Assembly: GCF_036245865.1 (NCBI RefSeq)
Contig: NZ_BTTW01000003.1
Span: 62,001 to 126,000 of the forward strand
Reading direction: 5' to 3'
DNA from: Corallococcus caeni
GTDB lineage: Bacteria > Myxococcota > Myxococcia > Myxococcales > Myxococcaceae
DNA length: 64,000 bases
A model generated the notes under the pieces. It did no database searches and had not been told where the DNA came from. It saw only the letters and a list, made by a program, of their open reading frames with translations. This document shows, one piece after another, positions 1-7,733 of this stretch (positions are counted from its first letter, which is position 1; each line of letters starts with the position of its first letter). The translations under genes and the position numbers were made by a program.

Positions 1-1
1 G

Positions 2-274
2 TACCAGTCCGTCGACCTCTGGGTGCACGGAGGCACGACGGGAGGGCAGCAGGTGCGGCTGGCGCTCTACAACGGCGGCACGCCGCTGGGCAGCATCAAC
101 CTGGAGACGGCGCTGGGGCACCCCATCGCGGCGGGCACCTGGCAGAAGGTCTCCATCCCGCTGAGCACCCTGGGCGCGACCTCCGGCACGGTGGATGACT
201 TCTACGTGATGGACGACTCCGGCTCGGATCAGGGCACGCTGTACGTGGACGACTTCGTGCTCGTGCCGTACTGA
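2..274 (+). CDS. C-terminal part of a secreted carbohydrate-binding protein (partial)
   Basis: Only the last 90 residues are in the window; the reading frame is open from base 2 to the TGA at 272-274. The visible part alternates short beta-strand-like stretches and ends in a VDDF-type strand, as in the final strand of galactose-binding-like sandwich domains (carbohydrate-binding modules), where a buried Asp-Asp pair before the last strand is common. The neighbouring GH16 gene also ends in a module of this kind, so this is probably the tail of another secreted polysaccharide-active enzyme. The catalytic part, if any, lies outside the window. A strong stem-loop follows the stop. Confidence 0.6.
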   Translation, partial: YQSVDLWVHGGTTGGQQVRLALYNGGTPLGSINLETALGHPIAAGTWQKVSIPLSTLGATSGTVDDFYVMDDSGSDQGTLYVDDFVLVPY

Positions 275-292
275 GCCGCGGTGCCGCACCCT

Positions 293-325
293 GCGCGCGC
301 CGGTGTCATCTCCGGCGCGCGCTTT
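293..325 (+). terminator. Rho-independent terminator after the partial CDS
   Basis: A perfect 11-bp stem (293-303 pairs with 312-322) with an 8-nt loop is followed by TTT. It starts 19 bases after the stop of the upstream partial gene and lies between convergent genes, so it may also serve the GH16 gene on the other strand. Confidence 0.7.
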
Positions 326-339
326 CAGGCAGCCGGGGC

Positions 340-1698
340 CTACAGCTTGATCAGCTCCACGTCATCCATGTGGATGAAGTTGGAGCCGTTGTGGGCGGGC
401 GACTTGCTGTGCAAGCCGAACTCCAGGTAGCCGTTGGTGACGGAGATGGCGGGCGTCTCCACCAGCGTGTAGTTGCCGTAGCTGCCCAGGTTGGTGATGG
501 CCGCGGCGCAGTCGCCGCAGTTCTTCACCTGGAAGCGCGCGAAGTCGAACGTGCCTCCCTTGCGGAACCAGGCGCGCAGCTTGTAGTTGCCTGACGCCAG
601 GCCCGACTTCGTCTGGTACGTCCACGCCTCGTAGGCCGCAGCCGACGTCCAGTGCGTCAGGTGGAAGCTGCCCGAGTGCCCGCCGTTGTACGTCTCCGAG
701 AACGCCGCCGCCGCCGTGCCGTTCGGGCTCCAGGTGTTCCAGCCCGTCATCCCGCTCTCGAAGCCGGGGTTCGTCAACGTCAGCGGCTGCGTGGTGCCAG
801 GCTGGTACCAGCGCACCCACTCCACCTCCATCGTCTTCTTCGCGCCCCAGGCCAGGTCGACGGAGGCCGGCGCCGGGTTGCCGTACCAGACGCCGCCCAG
901 CGCCAGGTTCAGGATGAGGTAGTGGTTCTGCTGGAACTCCGTCTCGTTGTGGTTGAACGTCGCCGTGGACACGAAGTCCTTGTCCAGGCGGAACACCATG
1001 GTGTTCGCCGTCCACTCCACTTCATACGTGTGGAAGTCCTGGGACAGGTCCACGCCGCGGCTCGCGCCCGTGCCCCAGTCCGCGTTGCCGCCGTTGTACC
1101 AGTGCACCGCGGACTTCATCCACGTGGGCTCCGTGGACTTCCACTCCAGGATGTCGATCTCGCCCGCGCCCGGCCAACCCGCGCTCTGGATGTTCGAGCC
1201 CAGCGTCCAGAACGCCGGCCACATGCCATAGCCCGGCGGAACCTTGATGCTCGCGACAATCTTGCCGTAGCGCCCCTCCACCTTGCCCTTGGTGTGGATG
1301 CGGCCGGAATAGAACGACCGGTACTGCCCCGGGCAGTGCGAGTCCGTGGGGTTGTCCGCCGTGCGCTCCGCAGAGATGACCAGCTTGCCGTTGCCCACCG
1401 TCACGTTCTGCGCGCGCGGGAACTCCAGCTCGCCCGTGCCGAAGTTGCAGTTGTTGGTCACCGGATCCCAGTTGCTCGTCAGCGCGGTCCACGCGCCCGT
1501 GTTCAGCGCCGTGCCCGTGAAGTCGTCCTGCCACGCCAGCGACCAGCCCGCACCGGGGTCGTACGCGCGCTCGCCCTGCTGCGTCTGGCCGTAGCCCTCC
1601 GCCTCCACCGGAGCGGCGGCTTCCGGCTCCGGTGAACAGCCGGAGAGGGTGGTCAGGAGTCCTGCGGCGACGAGGCCTGCGCGAAAGGGGCGGTGCAT
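340..1698 (-). CDS. Glycoside hydrolase family 16 beta-glucanase lipoprotein with C-terminal binding module
   Basis: 452 aa. Residues 1-21 form a lipoprotein signal (LTTLSGC, acylated Cys21). The GH16 jelly-roll runs from about residue 50 to 300 and contains the family signature GEIDILEW; Glu180 and Glu185 are the expected nucleophile and acid/base. GH16 retaining enzymes cleave beta-1,3 or mixed-linked glucans, consistent with a predator that degrades fungal or algal wall polymers. From about residue 312 to the end is a second domain (NPGFESGMTGW start, MDDVEL end) typical of a beta-sandwich carbohydrate-binding module. The substrate cannot be fixed from sequence. The start codon and its GGAG ribosome site lie in a perfect inverted repeat (separate entry). 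Confidence 0.92.
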   Translation of the reverse strand: MHRPFRAGLVAAGLLTTLSGCSPEPEAAAPVEAEGYGQTQQGERAYDPGAGWSLAWQDDFTGTALNTGAWTALTSNWDPVTNNCNFGTGELEFPRAQNVTVGNGKLVISAERTADNPTDSHCPGQYRSFYSGRIHTKGKVEGRYGKIVASIKVPPGYGMWPAFWTLGSNIQSAGWPGAGEIDILEWKSTEPTWMKSAVHWYNGGNADWGTGASRGVDLSQDFHTYEVEWTANTMVFRLDKDFVSTATFNHNETEFQQNHYLILNLALGGVWYGNPAPASVDLAWGAKKTMEVEWVRWYQPGTTQPLTLTNPGFESGMTGWNTWSPNGTAAAAFSETYNGGHSGSFHLTHWTSAAAYEAWTYQTKSGLASGNYKLRAWFRKGGTFDFARFQVKNCGDCAAAITNLGSYGNYTLVETPAISVTNGYLEFGLHSKSPAHNGSNFIHMDDVELIKL

Positions 1699-1727
1699 GA
1701 ATGCTCCGGGGAAAGGGGAGCATTCAT
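1697..1727 (-). promoter_or_regulatory. Inverted repeat enclosing the RBS and start of the GH16 gene
   Basis: ATGAATGCTCC (1697-1707) and GGAGCATTCAT (1717-1727) are perfect 11-base complements separated by 9 nt. On the minus-strand mRNA the 3' arm carries GGAG, five bases before the AUG, and ends inside the AUG. Folding would hide the ribosome site. There is no T-tract, so a simple terminator for the upstream aldo/keto reductase is less likely. A repressor-binding dyad is the other possibility. Confidence 0.6.
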
Positions 1728-1771
1728 ATTTGCCGGTTTTGACGCGCCTTGCCAGGAAAGCCAGGAGCGAC

Positions 1772-2764
1772 TCAGCCGAGCCACTGTGGGTTCTGGACGG
1801 TCCCGTCGAAGTGGTGGCTCGTCTTGTACTTCTCGAAGGCGCCGTCCCTGGCCGCGTCCTTCGTCTTGGCGAGCAGCGCCTGGACTTCCTTTTCGCTCAG
1901 GGGCTTGAAGGTGCGTGCGGCGGTGAGGGCCTGTTGCAGGCGCTCCTGCGAGTCGATGCCGGTGATGACGACGCTGACGGGCAGGGACAGGTTGTAGCGC
2001 AGGCACTCGGGCGCGGTGACGGTCTTGCTGTCGAGGATGAACGGGTCGCCCATGGACTTCATGGCGAGCACCCCGATGCCTTCCTTCACGAGCACGGGCA
2101 GCACGCGCTTCTCGAAGCTGTTGAAGTGGGCGTCCATCACGTTGAGGGGCATTTGCACGGTGTCGAAGCGGAAGCCGTGCTGCTTCGCCGTCTCCAGCAT
2201 CTTCAGGTGGATGTCCGGGGACTTGTGCCCGGTGAAGCCCAGGAAGCGCGCCTTGCCGGCCTTCTGCGCGTCCTTCATCGCCTCGATGGCGCCGCCTTCG
2301 GCGAAGGCCTTGTCCGGATCATTGTCGCGGATGACCTCGTGGAGTTGGAGCAGGTCCACGTGGTCCGTCTGGAGGCGCCGGAGGGATTCGTCGATCTGCT
2401 TCGCCGCGGTCTTCTTGTCGCGGCCGTCGATCTTCGTCATGAGGAAGGCCTTGGCGCGGTAGCCGTCGCGCAGCGCCTTGCCCATGCGCTCCTCGCTCTT
2501 GCCGTCGTTGTAGTCCCAGCAGTTGTCCAGGAAGTTGATGCCCTGGTCCAACGCGCCGCGGATGAGCGCGAGGCTCTCCGACTGGTCCTTCTGCTTGCCG
2601 ATGTGGAAGCCCCCGAGCCCCACGCAGGACACCTCCTGGCCGGTGCGGCCCAGCTTGCGGCGGGGCACGGCGGGCGCGTTCTTCGCCTTCGCGGGCGTGG
2701 CCCCCAGCACGGGCGGAGCAACCATCAGCGACAGCGTCGCGGCGAGGAATTCCTTCCGGGTCAT
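1772..2764 (-). CDS. Exported aldo/keto reductase
   Basis: 330 aa. The N-terminus has a basic TRKEF start and a hydrophobic stretch (about residues 7-21), resembling a Tat-type signal with RK instead of RR. From residue 35 the AKR barrel follows (KLGRTGQEVS, then GLGGFHIG). The catalytic tetrad is visible: Asp80, Tyr85, Lys111 and the His in LLQLHEV. The family reduces aldehydes and ketones with NADPH, or acts as a voltage-channel-beta-like oxidoreductase; the substrate is unknown. The ATG at 2764 is chosen because it gives the signal-like N-terminus; the frame is open further upstream but that part is not protein-like. Divergent from the iron-transport operon. Confidence 0.88.
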   Translation of the reverse strand: MTRKEFLAATLSLMVAPPVLGATPAKAKNAPAVPRRKLGRTGQEVSCVGLGGFHIGKQKDQSESLALIRGALDQGINFLDNCWDYNDGKSEERMGKALRDGYRAKAFLMTKIDGRDKKTAAKQIDESLRRLQTDHVDLLQLHEVIRDNDPDKAFAEGGAIEAMKDAQKAGKARFLGFTGHKSPDIHLKMLETAKQHGFRFDTVQMPLNVMDAHFNSFEKRVLPVLVKEGIGVLAMKSMGDPFILDSKTVTAPECLRYNLSLPVSVVITGIDSQERLQQALTAARTFKPLSEKEVQALLAKTKDAARDGAFEKYKTSHHFDGTVQNPQWLG

Positions 2765-2920
2765 GTCAGGGCGTCCTTCCAGAGGAGCAGGTGGCTTCTG
2801 GGAGGCCGACGTTGGGACCGCTCCGGGCCGGGGACAACGGGCGCCGGGGCCGAATGTGCAGGAGCCACCGCTGCACGGTGGGTGTGCAGGGCGGTCGGGT
2901 GCCGCATAATCGACACCCGC

Positions 2921-3967
2921 ATGCGCATCCCCCTCCTTGTGCGGCGCGTGGGTCCGCTCCTCGCGCTGATCCTCCTGGCCGCGTGCCGCATCGAATCCGC
3001 CGCGCCGTCGGGGGGCGCCGCCGTGGCGCAGGCCTCGACCCCGTCCGGCGAGGTGTGGGTCTACACGTCGATGTACCGGCACGTGCTGGATGCGCTGGAG
3101 CCGTTGTTGAAGGAGCGGCTGCCCGGTGTGCAGGTGCACTGGTACCAGGCGGGCAGCGAGAAGGTGGCCAGCCGCCTGGAGGCGGAGCGGGCCGCGGGCG
3201 CGGTGCGCGCGGACGTGCTGATGACGTCGGATCCGTTCCTGTACGAGCGGCTGGCGAGGGAAGGCGCGTTCCTGCGCTACGCCTCCGTGAACGCGCTGCG
3301 GATCCCTCGCTCGCTGCTGGACCTGGACGCGAGGTACGCGGCGGTGCGGCTGTCCACGATGGTGCTGGTGCACCGAGTGGGCGCGGGCGAGGCGCCGAAG
3401 TCGTTCGCGGCGCTGGTGGACGGAAGCTGGAAGGGAAGGGCAGCCATCGGGGATCCGCTCACGTCGGGCACCGCGTTCACGTGGGCGGTGTTCCTGCACG
3501 CGAAGCGCGGGGAGGCCTACTTCTCGGGGCTGAGGGAGAGGGGCGCGGTGGTAGCGGGAGGCAACGCGGCGGTGCTCCAGAAGGTGGAGAGCGGCGAGGT
3601 GGACGCGGGCGTGCTGCTCCTGGAGAACGCGCTGGCGGCGAAGGCGAAGGGCAGTCCCATCGAGGTCATCTGGCCGGAGGACGGCGCGGTGGTCATCCCC
3701 GGGCCGGTGGGGCTGTTCGCCGCGACTCGAAACCCGGTGGCGGCGAAGGCCCTGGTTGACGTGCTGCTGTCACCGGAGGGCCAGCGCATCATCGTGGAGA
3801 AGGGGGACATGCACGCGGTGGATCCGCGCCTGGGCGGACCCCGCGGAGAGTCCGGTGTGGAAGGTCTGCTGGGCCGCGCGCAGGCGTGGACTCCGGAGTT
3901 GCTGGAGCAGGGCCTGCTGCACGGTGGCGACATCAAGGAAGCCTTCAGCCGGGCGTTCGCGCGATGA
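2921..3967 (+). CDS. Ferric-iron-type ABC transporter substrate-binding lipoprotein
   Basis: 348 aa. The lipoprotein signal ends LLAAC (Cys22), so the protein is anchored in the envelope. It has the fold pattern of Fe(III)/2-aminoethylphosphonate-type binding proteins: VWVYTSMYRHVLDALEPLLKE at the N-terminus, VLMTSDPFLYERL, and a C-terminal NPVAAKALVDVLLSPEGQ segment. The Tyr residues expected for iron binding are plausible but the ligand is not proven; thiamine or phosphonate are alternatives. ATG 2921 gives a clean signal. A CATAAT -10-like element ends 10 bases before the ATG. The permease and ATPase genes follow after a 340-bp gap with palindromes. Confidence 0.85.
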   Translation: MRIPLLVRRVGPLLALILLAACRIESAAPSGGAAVAQASTPSGEVWVYTSMYRHVLDALEPLLKERLPGVQVHWYQAGSEKVASRLEAERAAGAVRADVLMTSDPFLYERLAREGAFLRYASVNALRIPRSLLDLDARYAAVRLSTMVLVHRVGAGEAPKSFAALVDGSWKGRAAIGDPLTSGTAFTWAVFLHAKRGEAYFSGLRERGAVVAGGNAAVLQKVESGEVDAGVLLLENALAAKAKGSPIEVIWPEDGAVVIPGPVGLFAATRNPVAAKALVDVLLSPEGQRIIVEKGDMHAVDPRLGGPRGESGVEGLLGRAQAWTPELLEQGLLHGGDIKEAFSRAFAR

Positions 3968-4022
3968 GCCAGGAGCGCCTGTCCAGTGTCGCGGAGACCT
4001 CCCGGCCGATGGGGCTTCAGCG

Positions 4023-4039
4023 GGTCCGACAGTCGGACC
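4023..4039. repeat. Palindrome copy 1 (GGTCCGACAGTCGGACC)
   Basis: Perfect 8-bp arms around a single A. It sits in a 29-bp direct repeat (4021-4049) identical to 4090-4118. With only one central base it is a poor RNA hairpin loop, so a dimeric DNA-binding site or a REP-like element is more likely. Confidence 0.8.
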
Positions 4040-4091
4040 GGTTTCCGCTGTTCGGTTTCCCCAGAGGCCCCTGGCCGGGGGCCGCCAAACG

Positions 4092-4108
4092 GGTCCGACA
4101 GTCGGACC
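4092..4108. repeat. Palindrome copy 2 (GGTCCGACAGTCGGACC)
   Basis: Identical to copy 1 and 69 bp downstream of it. The flanks also match: C-GG before, and GTTTCCGCT after. The extended 29-bp unit is 4090-4118. Confidence 0.8.
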
Positions 4109-4217
4109 GGTTTCCGCTCCGTGGGTGGACCTGGAGCCCCCCGTCGACGGCGCATGACGAGATGCGTAATGGCCGTGGGAACTCGTCGGCCCCGGGTGGG
4201 CCGGGGCGGTTGTCCCA

Positions 4218-4240
4218 ACTGGTCCGACAGTCGGACCAGT
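4218..4240. repeat. Palindrome copy 3, extended arms
   Basis: The same 17-bp core is at 4221-4237. Here the symmetry extends to 11-bp perfect arms (ACT...AGT added outside). It starts 129 bp after copy 2. The changed flanks keep dyad symmetry, which suggests selection for symmetry and not just recent duplication. Confidence 0.8.
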
Positions 4241-4307
4241 TCGCGTGGTGCGCCGCGGCCGGGGAGGCCCGACAGGATTCTCCCTTTCTCATCGCCGGGG
4301 ACGCGCG

Positions 4308-5966
4308 ATGAGAGGCCGGTGGCTTGCGTTGGCCGCGTGGCTCGTACCGTTGCTGCTCTTCGCGGTGGGGCCAGTCGTGGCGTTGCTGATCCGGGGCGTA
4401 GGGGCAGCGACGGGCGGGCTCGGGCACGTGCTCGCGGCGGAGTCGGGGGCGCTGGTGAACACGCTGGGCATCTCGCTGGGCGCGACGGCGTGGGCGCTGT
4501 GCCTGGGGGCTCCGCTGGCGTTCCTCCTGTTCCGCACGGACCTGCCCCTGCGCGGCGCGTTCACCGTGTTGTTCACGCTGCCTTCCGCCATCCCCGCGTT
4601 CATCTGGGGCATGGGGTGGCTGTCGCTCGCGAGCCCTCGCGCGGGGTATCTGAACCGCATGCTGGGCGCGGACGTGTTCGACCTCTATGGCGCAGCGGGC
4701 ATCGCGTTCGTGGAGGGCCTGTCGGGCCTGCCGCTGGTGCTGCTCGCGGGGGCGGCGGCGCTGCGGCGCGTGGACCCCGCGCTGGAAGAGGCCGCGCGCG
4801 TGTGTGGCGCTTCGCCGCTTCGCGCCCTGCTGAACACCACCGTGCCCCTGGTGCTGCCCGCGCTGCTGTCTGGCGCGGTGATGGTGTTCCTCATGGCCGC
4901 GTCGTCCTTCGGTGTGCCGTACCTGCTGGGCGTGTCGGCGTCGCCACCCACGCGTGTCCTCACCACCCGCATCTATGAGCTGGTGCTGCTAGGCAGCGAG
5001 GAGGGCTTGCCGCGTGCATCGGTGCTCGCGTCGTTCCTCCTGCTGCTCACTCCGCTGGCGCTGGGACTGACCTGGGTGCTGGGCCGGAGTGGACGCGTGC
5101 GGTTGAGCGCGGGCAAGGGCGTGTCTCCGCGCGTGCTCGCGCTGGGGACCTGGCGGACGAGGGCGCTCATGGGGGTGGGCATGGTGGGTGGAGTGCTGGT
5201 GGTCCTGCCCCTGGCGGCCATCCTGCTGACGTCGCTGCAACGCAGCTTCGGCGCGGCGCTGTCGTGGGACACGCTCACGCTGTCGCACTGGTCCGGCGTG
5301 CTGTGGGACGCGCGCACGCTGCGGGCCACGGGGCGCAGCGTGTTGCTCGCGGCCGGGGCGGCCCTGCTGGTGGTGGGGCTGGGGCTCGCGGGTGCGCTCC
5401 TGCGGCGGGCCTTCCGTCGCGGCGGCGCGGGCGTGGAGGCCATGGCGGTGTGGCCCTTCGCGGTGCCGGGCACGGTGCTGGCGCTCGCGCTGCTGGTGGC
5501 GTTCTCACGCGACTGGCGGCTGGTGGTGTTGGATCGCTTCGCGTTCGTGCTGGCCCTGGCGCACACGCCCTGGCTGCTGCTCGTGGGCTACGCGGGCAAG
5601 TACCTGGCCCTGGGGGAGCGCAACAGCTCCGAGGCGCTGGCCCAGGTGGATCCCTCCCTCGCGGAGGCCGCGCGCGTCGGAGGTGCGGGGCCCATGCGGG
5701 CGTTCGTGGACGCGACGCTGCCGCTGCTCCGTCCCGCGCTGACGGTGGCGTTCGTGCTCGCGTTCCTCGCGTGCGCCACGGAGATCACCTTGTCCGTGCT
5801 GCTGGTGCCCGCGGGCTCCGAGGTGCTGGGCACCTTGCTGTTCGAGTTGCAGAGCTACGCGGACCCGGCCGCCGCGGCCGTGCTCGCGTGCGCGTTCGTG
5901 GCGCTGGTGGTGGCGGGACAGGCCGTGCTGGCGTGGGCTCGTCGTCGTGTACCGGAGGTGCGGTGA
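4308..5966 (+). CDS. Ferric-iron-type ABC transporter permease (two fused permease domains)
   Basis: 552 aa, about 12 hydrophobic segments. Two binding-protein-dependent permease modules lie in tandem. Each has the EAA-type cytoplasmic loop (ALEEAARVCGASPLRALLNTTVP in the first half, SLAEAARVGGAGPMRAFVDATLP in the second) that docks on the ATPase. The fused architecture is that of the FbpB/AfuB iron family. The start at 4308 gives a short basic N-terminus before the first membrane segment. The TGA (5964-5966) shares its last base with the ATG of the ATPase gene, so the two are translationally coupled. Confidence 0.9.
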   Translation: MRGRWLALAAWLVPLLLFAVGPVVALLIRGVGAATGGLGHVLAAESGALVNTLGISLGATAWALCLGAPLAFLLFRTDLPLRGAFTVLFTLPSAIPAFIWGMGWLSLASPRAGYLNRMLGADVFDLYGAAGIAFVEGLSGLPLVLLAGAAALRRVDPALEEAARVCGASPLRALLNTTVPLVLPALLSGAVMVFLMAASSFGVPYLLGVSASPPTRVLTTRIYELVLLGSEEGLPRASVLASFLLLLTPLALGLTWVLGRSGRVRLSAGKGVSPRVLALGTWRTRALMGVGMVGGVLVVLPLAAILLTSLQRSFGAALSWDTLTLSHWSGVLWDARTLRATGRSVLLAAGAALLVVGLGLAGALLRRAFRRGGAGVEAMAVWPFAVPGTVLALALLVAFSRDWRLVVLDRFAFVLALAHTPWLLLVGYAGKYLALGERNSSEALAQVDPSLAEAARVGGAGPMRAFVDATLPLLRPALTVAFVLAFLACATEITLSVLLVPAGSEVLGTLLFELQSYADPAAAAVLACAFVALVVAGQAVLAWARRRVPEVR

Positions 5967-7000
5967 TGGCGGCCATCGTCCTGGAGGGACTGGTCAAGGC
6001 CTACGGCGGGACGCCCGTGGTGCGCGGCCTCAGCCTGGAGGTGGGGCAGGGCGAGCTGGTGTCCCTCCTGGGCCCTTCCGGCTGCGGGAAGACGACGACG
6101 CTGCGGATGCTCGCGGGGCTGGAGCATCCGGACGTGGGCGTCATCCGGTTGGGGAGCGACGTCGTCGCCGGACCCGGCGTGCGCGTTCCGCCCGAGAAGC
6201 GCGGCCTGGGCATGGTGTTCCAGAGCTACGCCATCTGGCCGCATCGCAGCGTCGAGGCGAACGTCGCCTATCCCCTGGTGCTCCGGAAGGTGCCTCGCCA
6301 CGAAGTGGCGTCCCACGTGCGCGAAGCCCTGCGGTGGGTGCGGCTGGAGGCCTATGCGGCGCGAATGCCGCATGAGCTGTCCGGCGGGCAGTTGCAGCGC
6401 GTGGCGCTCGCGCGGGCGCTGGTGGCGGGGCCTCGCGTGCTGCTGCTGGACGAGCCCCTGTCGAACCTGGACGCGGCCCTGCGCGAGGAACTGCGCGCGG
6501 AGATCGCCGCGCTTCGCGCCCGGCTGGGCACGACGCTGGTGTTCGTCACGCACGATCAAGGCGAAGCGCTGGCCCTGTCGGATCGCATCGCCGTGATGAA
6601 CCGGGGCGTCATCGAACAGGTGGACACTCCGGAACGGCTGTACCGGGAACCCGCCACGCCGTTCGTCGCGGGCTTTGTTGGGGGCGCGAACGTGCTGCGC
6701 GGTGAGGTCCGCGCGGGCGCCTTCCACTGCTCGGGGACGGACACCGCGTTCGAGCTGCCCAGCGATGCGAAGGGCGGACCGGGGACGCTGGTGGTCCGCC
6801 CGGAGGACCTGGAGCTGGGGGACACCGGCACGCCGCTGGTGCTCTCCGCGCGCCTGTTCCTGGGCCATGCGGCGGAGTACCGCTTCCCGGTGGGGGACGC
6901 GTTCCTTCGCGTCATCGGACCGGCGCTGGAAGGCGTGCGCGCAGGACAGACGCTCCGGGTGCGCGTGCGCAAGGCCACCGTTTTCGACGCGGGCGCTTGA
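5966..7000 (+). CDS. Ferric-iron-type ABC transporter ATP-binding protein
   Basis: 344 aa. Residues 1-235 are the ATPase: Walker A GPSGCGKTT, signature LSGGQLQRVALARAL, Walker B LLLDEPLSNLD, then the switch His in FVTHDQ. The rest resembles a C-terminal TOBE regulatory domain (FVGGANVLRGEV, VVRPEDLEL), as in FbpC and MalK-type importers. It energises the preceding permease. Start ATG 5966 overlaps the permease stop by one base. The gene ends 3 bp before the convergent PPOX gene. Confidence 0.92.
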   Translation: MAAIVLEGLVKAYGGTPVVRGLSLEVGQGELVSLLGPSGCGKTTTLRMLAGLEHPDVGVIRLGSDVVAGPGVRVPPEKRGLGMVFQSYAIWPHRSVEANVAYPLVLRKVPRHEVASHVREALRWVRLEAYAARMPHELSGGQLQRVALARALVAGPRVLLLDEPLSNLDAALREELRAEIAALRARLGTTLVFVTHDQGEALALSDRIAVMNRGVIEQVDTPERLYREPATPFVAGFVGGANVLRGEVRAGAFHCSGTDTAFELPSDAKGGPGTLVVRPEDLELGDTGTPLVLSARLFLGHAAEYRFPVGDAFLRVIGPALEGVRAGQTLRVRVRKATVFDAGA

Positions 7001-7003
7001 GGC

Positions 7004-7615
7004 TCAGTACAGCGAGGTCTTCAACCGGCCCGGCAGCTCGCGGTCGTACTCCCCGCCGTTGATGGTGCCCTGGCTCAGCGCTTGGAGGATGGCGCCGTTG
7101 CTGGGCAGTTCCGCTCGCGCGACGTGGCGGGCCGGGTCCCAGAGCCCGGAGCGGATCAGCGCCCGGCTGCACTGGAAGAAGACCGTCTCCACGGTGATGC
7201 GCAGGACCGAGCGCGGCAGCTTCCCCTCGAAGGGGAAGCGCTCCAGCATCGACGGCTCGATGACGATGCTCGCGCGGCCGTTGACGCGCAGGGTCTCGTT
7301 GACGCCGGGCACGAAGAACAGCAGCGCGACGCGCGGATCCGCCAGGATGTTCCGCAGCGAGTCGATGCGGTTGTTGCCCCGCCGGTCGGGCAGCAGCAGC
7401 GTGTGCGCGTCCTCGATGACCACGAAGCCGGCGGGGTCCCCTCGCGGCGAGGCATCCAGCCCTCCAGGGCCGGACGTGGCCAGCACCATGAACGGCGAGC
7501 GTTCGATGAAGGGCCGGTACGCAGGGTGGAGGTGGTCCACCTCCTTGAGCACCGACGACTGCCCGACGGCCCCGTACAGGCGTTCAAGCGTCTCCACGTC
7601 CTTCACGGTCTGCAT
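7004..7615 (-). CDS. Pyridoxamine-5'-phosphate-oxidase-family (PPOX) flavoprotein
   Basis: 203 aa. Split-barrel FMN-binding fold: FMVLATSGPGGLDASPRGDPAGFV (strands 1-2), a NNRIDSLRNILADPRVALLFFVPG stretch and the RVNGRA turn. This is the pattern of the MSMEG_1061/DR2398-like PPOX subgroup, not of true PdxH. It probably binds FMN or F420 and reduces a small organic substrate, which is unknown. It is divergent from the CMD/ECF41 operon, and the shared 118-bp region carries an inverted repeat and an ECF41-type promoter. Confidence 0.85.
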   Translation of the reverse strand: MQTVKDVETLERLYGAVGQSSVLKEVDHLHPAYRPFIERSPFMVLATSGPGGLDASPRGDPAGFVVIEDAHTLLLPDRRGNNRIDSLRNILADPRVALLFFVPGVNETLRVNGRASIVIEPSMLERFPFEGKLPRSVLRITVETVFFQCSRALIRSGLWDPARHVARAELPSNGAILQALSQGTINGGEYDRELPGRLKTSLY

Positions 7616-7632
7616 GGCGCCACCTCCAGGAC

Positions 7633-7657
7633 GGGCATTTTCGCTTTTAAAATGCCC
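7633..7657. promoter_or_regulatory. Inverted repeat in the divergent PPOX / CMD promoter region
   Basis: GGGCATTTT (7633-7641) and AAAATGCCC (7649-7657) are perfect 9-bp arms with a 7-nt AT-rich spacer. Its place 18 bp before the PPOX start and immediately before the ECF41-type -35 makes it a good operator candidate for both genes. It is one of the few AT-rich spots nearby. Confidence 0.6.
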
Positions 7658-7658
7658 A

Positions 7659-7686
7659 TGTCACACGCGGGCCATGCTGCGTCGTC
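7659..7686 (+). promoter_or_regulatory. ECF41-type promoter (TGTCACA ... CGTC)
   Basis: TGTCACA at 7659-7665 is followed by CGTC at 7680-7683 (14-nt spacer) and again at 7683-7686 (17-nt spacer). These are the -35 and -10 motifs reported for promoters used by ECF41 sigma factors. It lies about 50 bp before the CMD gene, the first gene of the operon that encodes an ECF41 sigma factor, which implies autoregulation. Confidence 0.75.
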
Positions 7687-7733
7687 CTGGGGATGAGGGT
7701 AGGCACTTCGCCGCCCGGAACAGGGAGTTCCTA

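Larger units (their letters stand above)
3968..4307. other. Intergenic region with three palindromes inside the iron-transport operon
   Basis: These 340 bases separate the binding-protein gene from the permease gene. Open frames here are only the extended upstream parts of the permease frame and its shadows, with no recognisable protein signal. The content is three copies of GGTCCGACAGTCGGACC (entered separately), GC-rich spacers, and AGGATTCTCCC before the permease start. I see no convincing terminator. Confidence 0.6.

Noticed and set aside
1649-2920. Plus-strand extension upstream of the iron-binding protein
   Set aside because: It is antisense to the aldo/keto reductase. The lipoprotein signal begins at ATG 2921.
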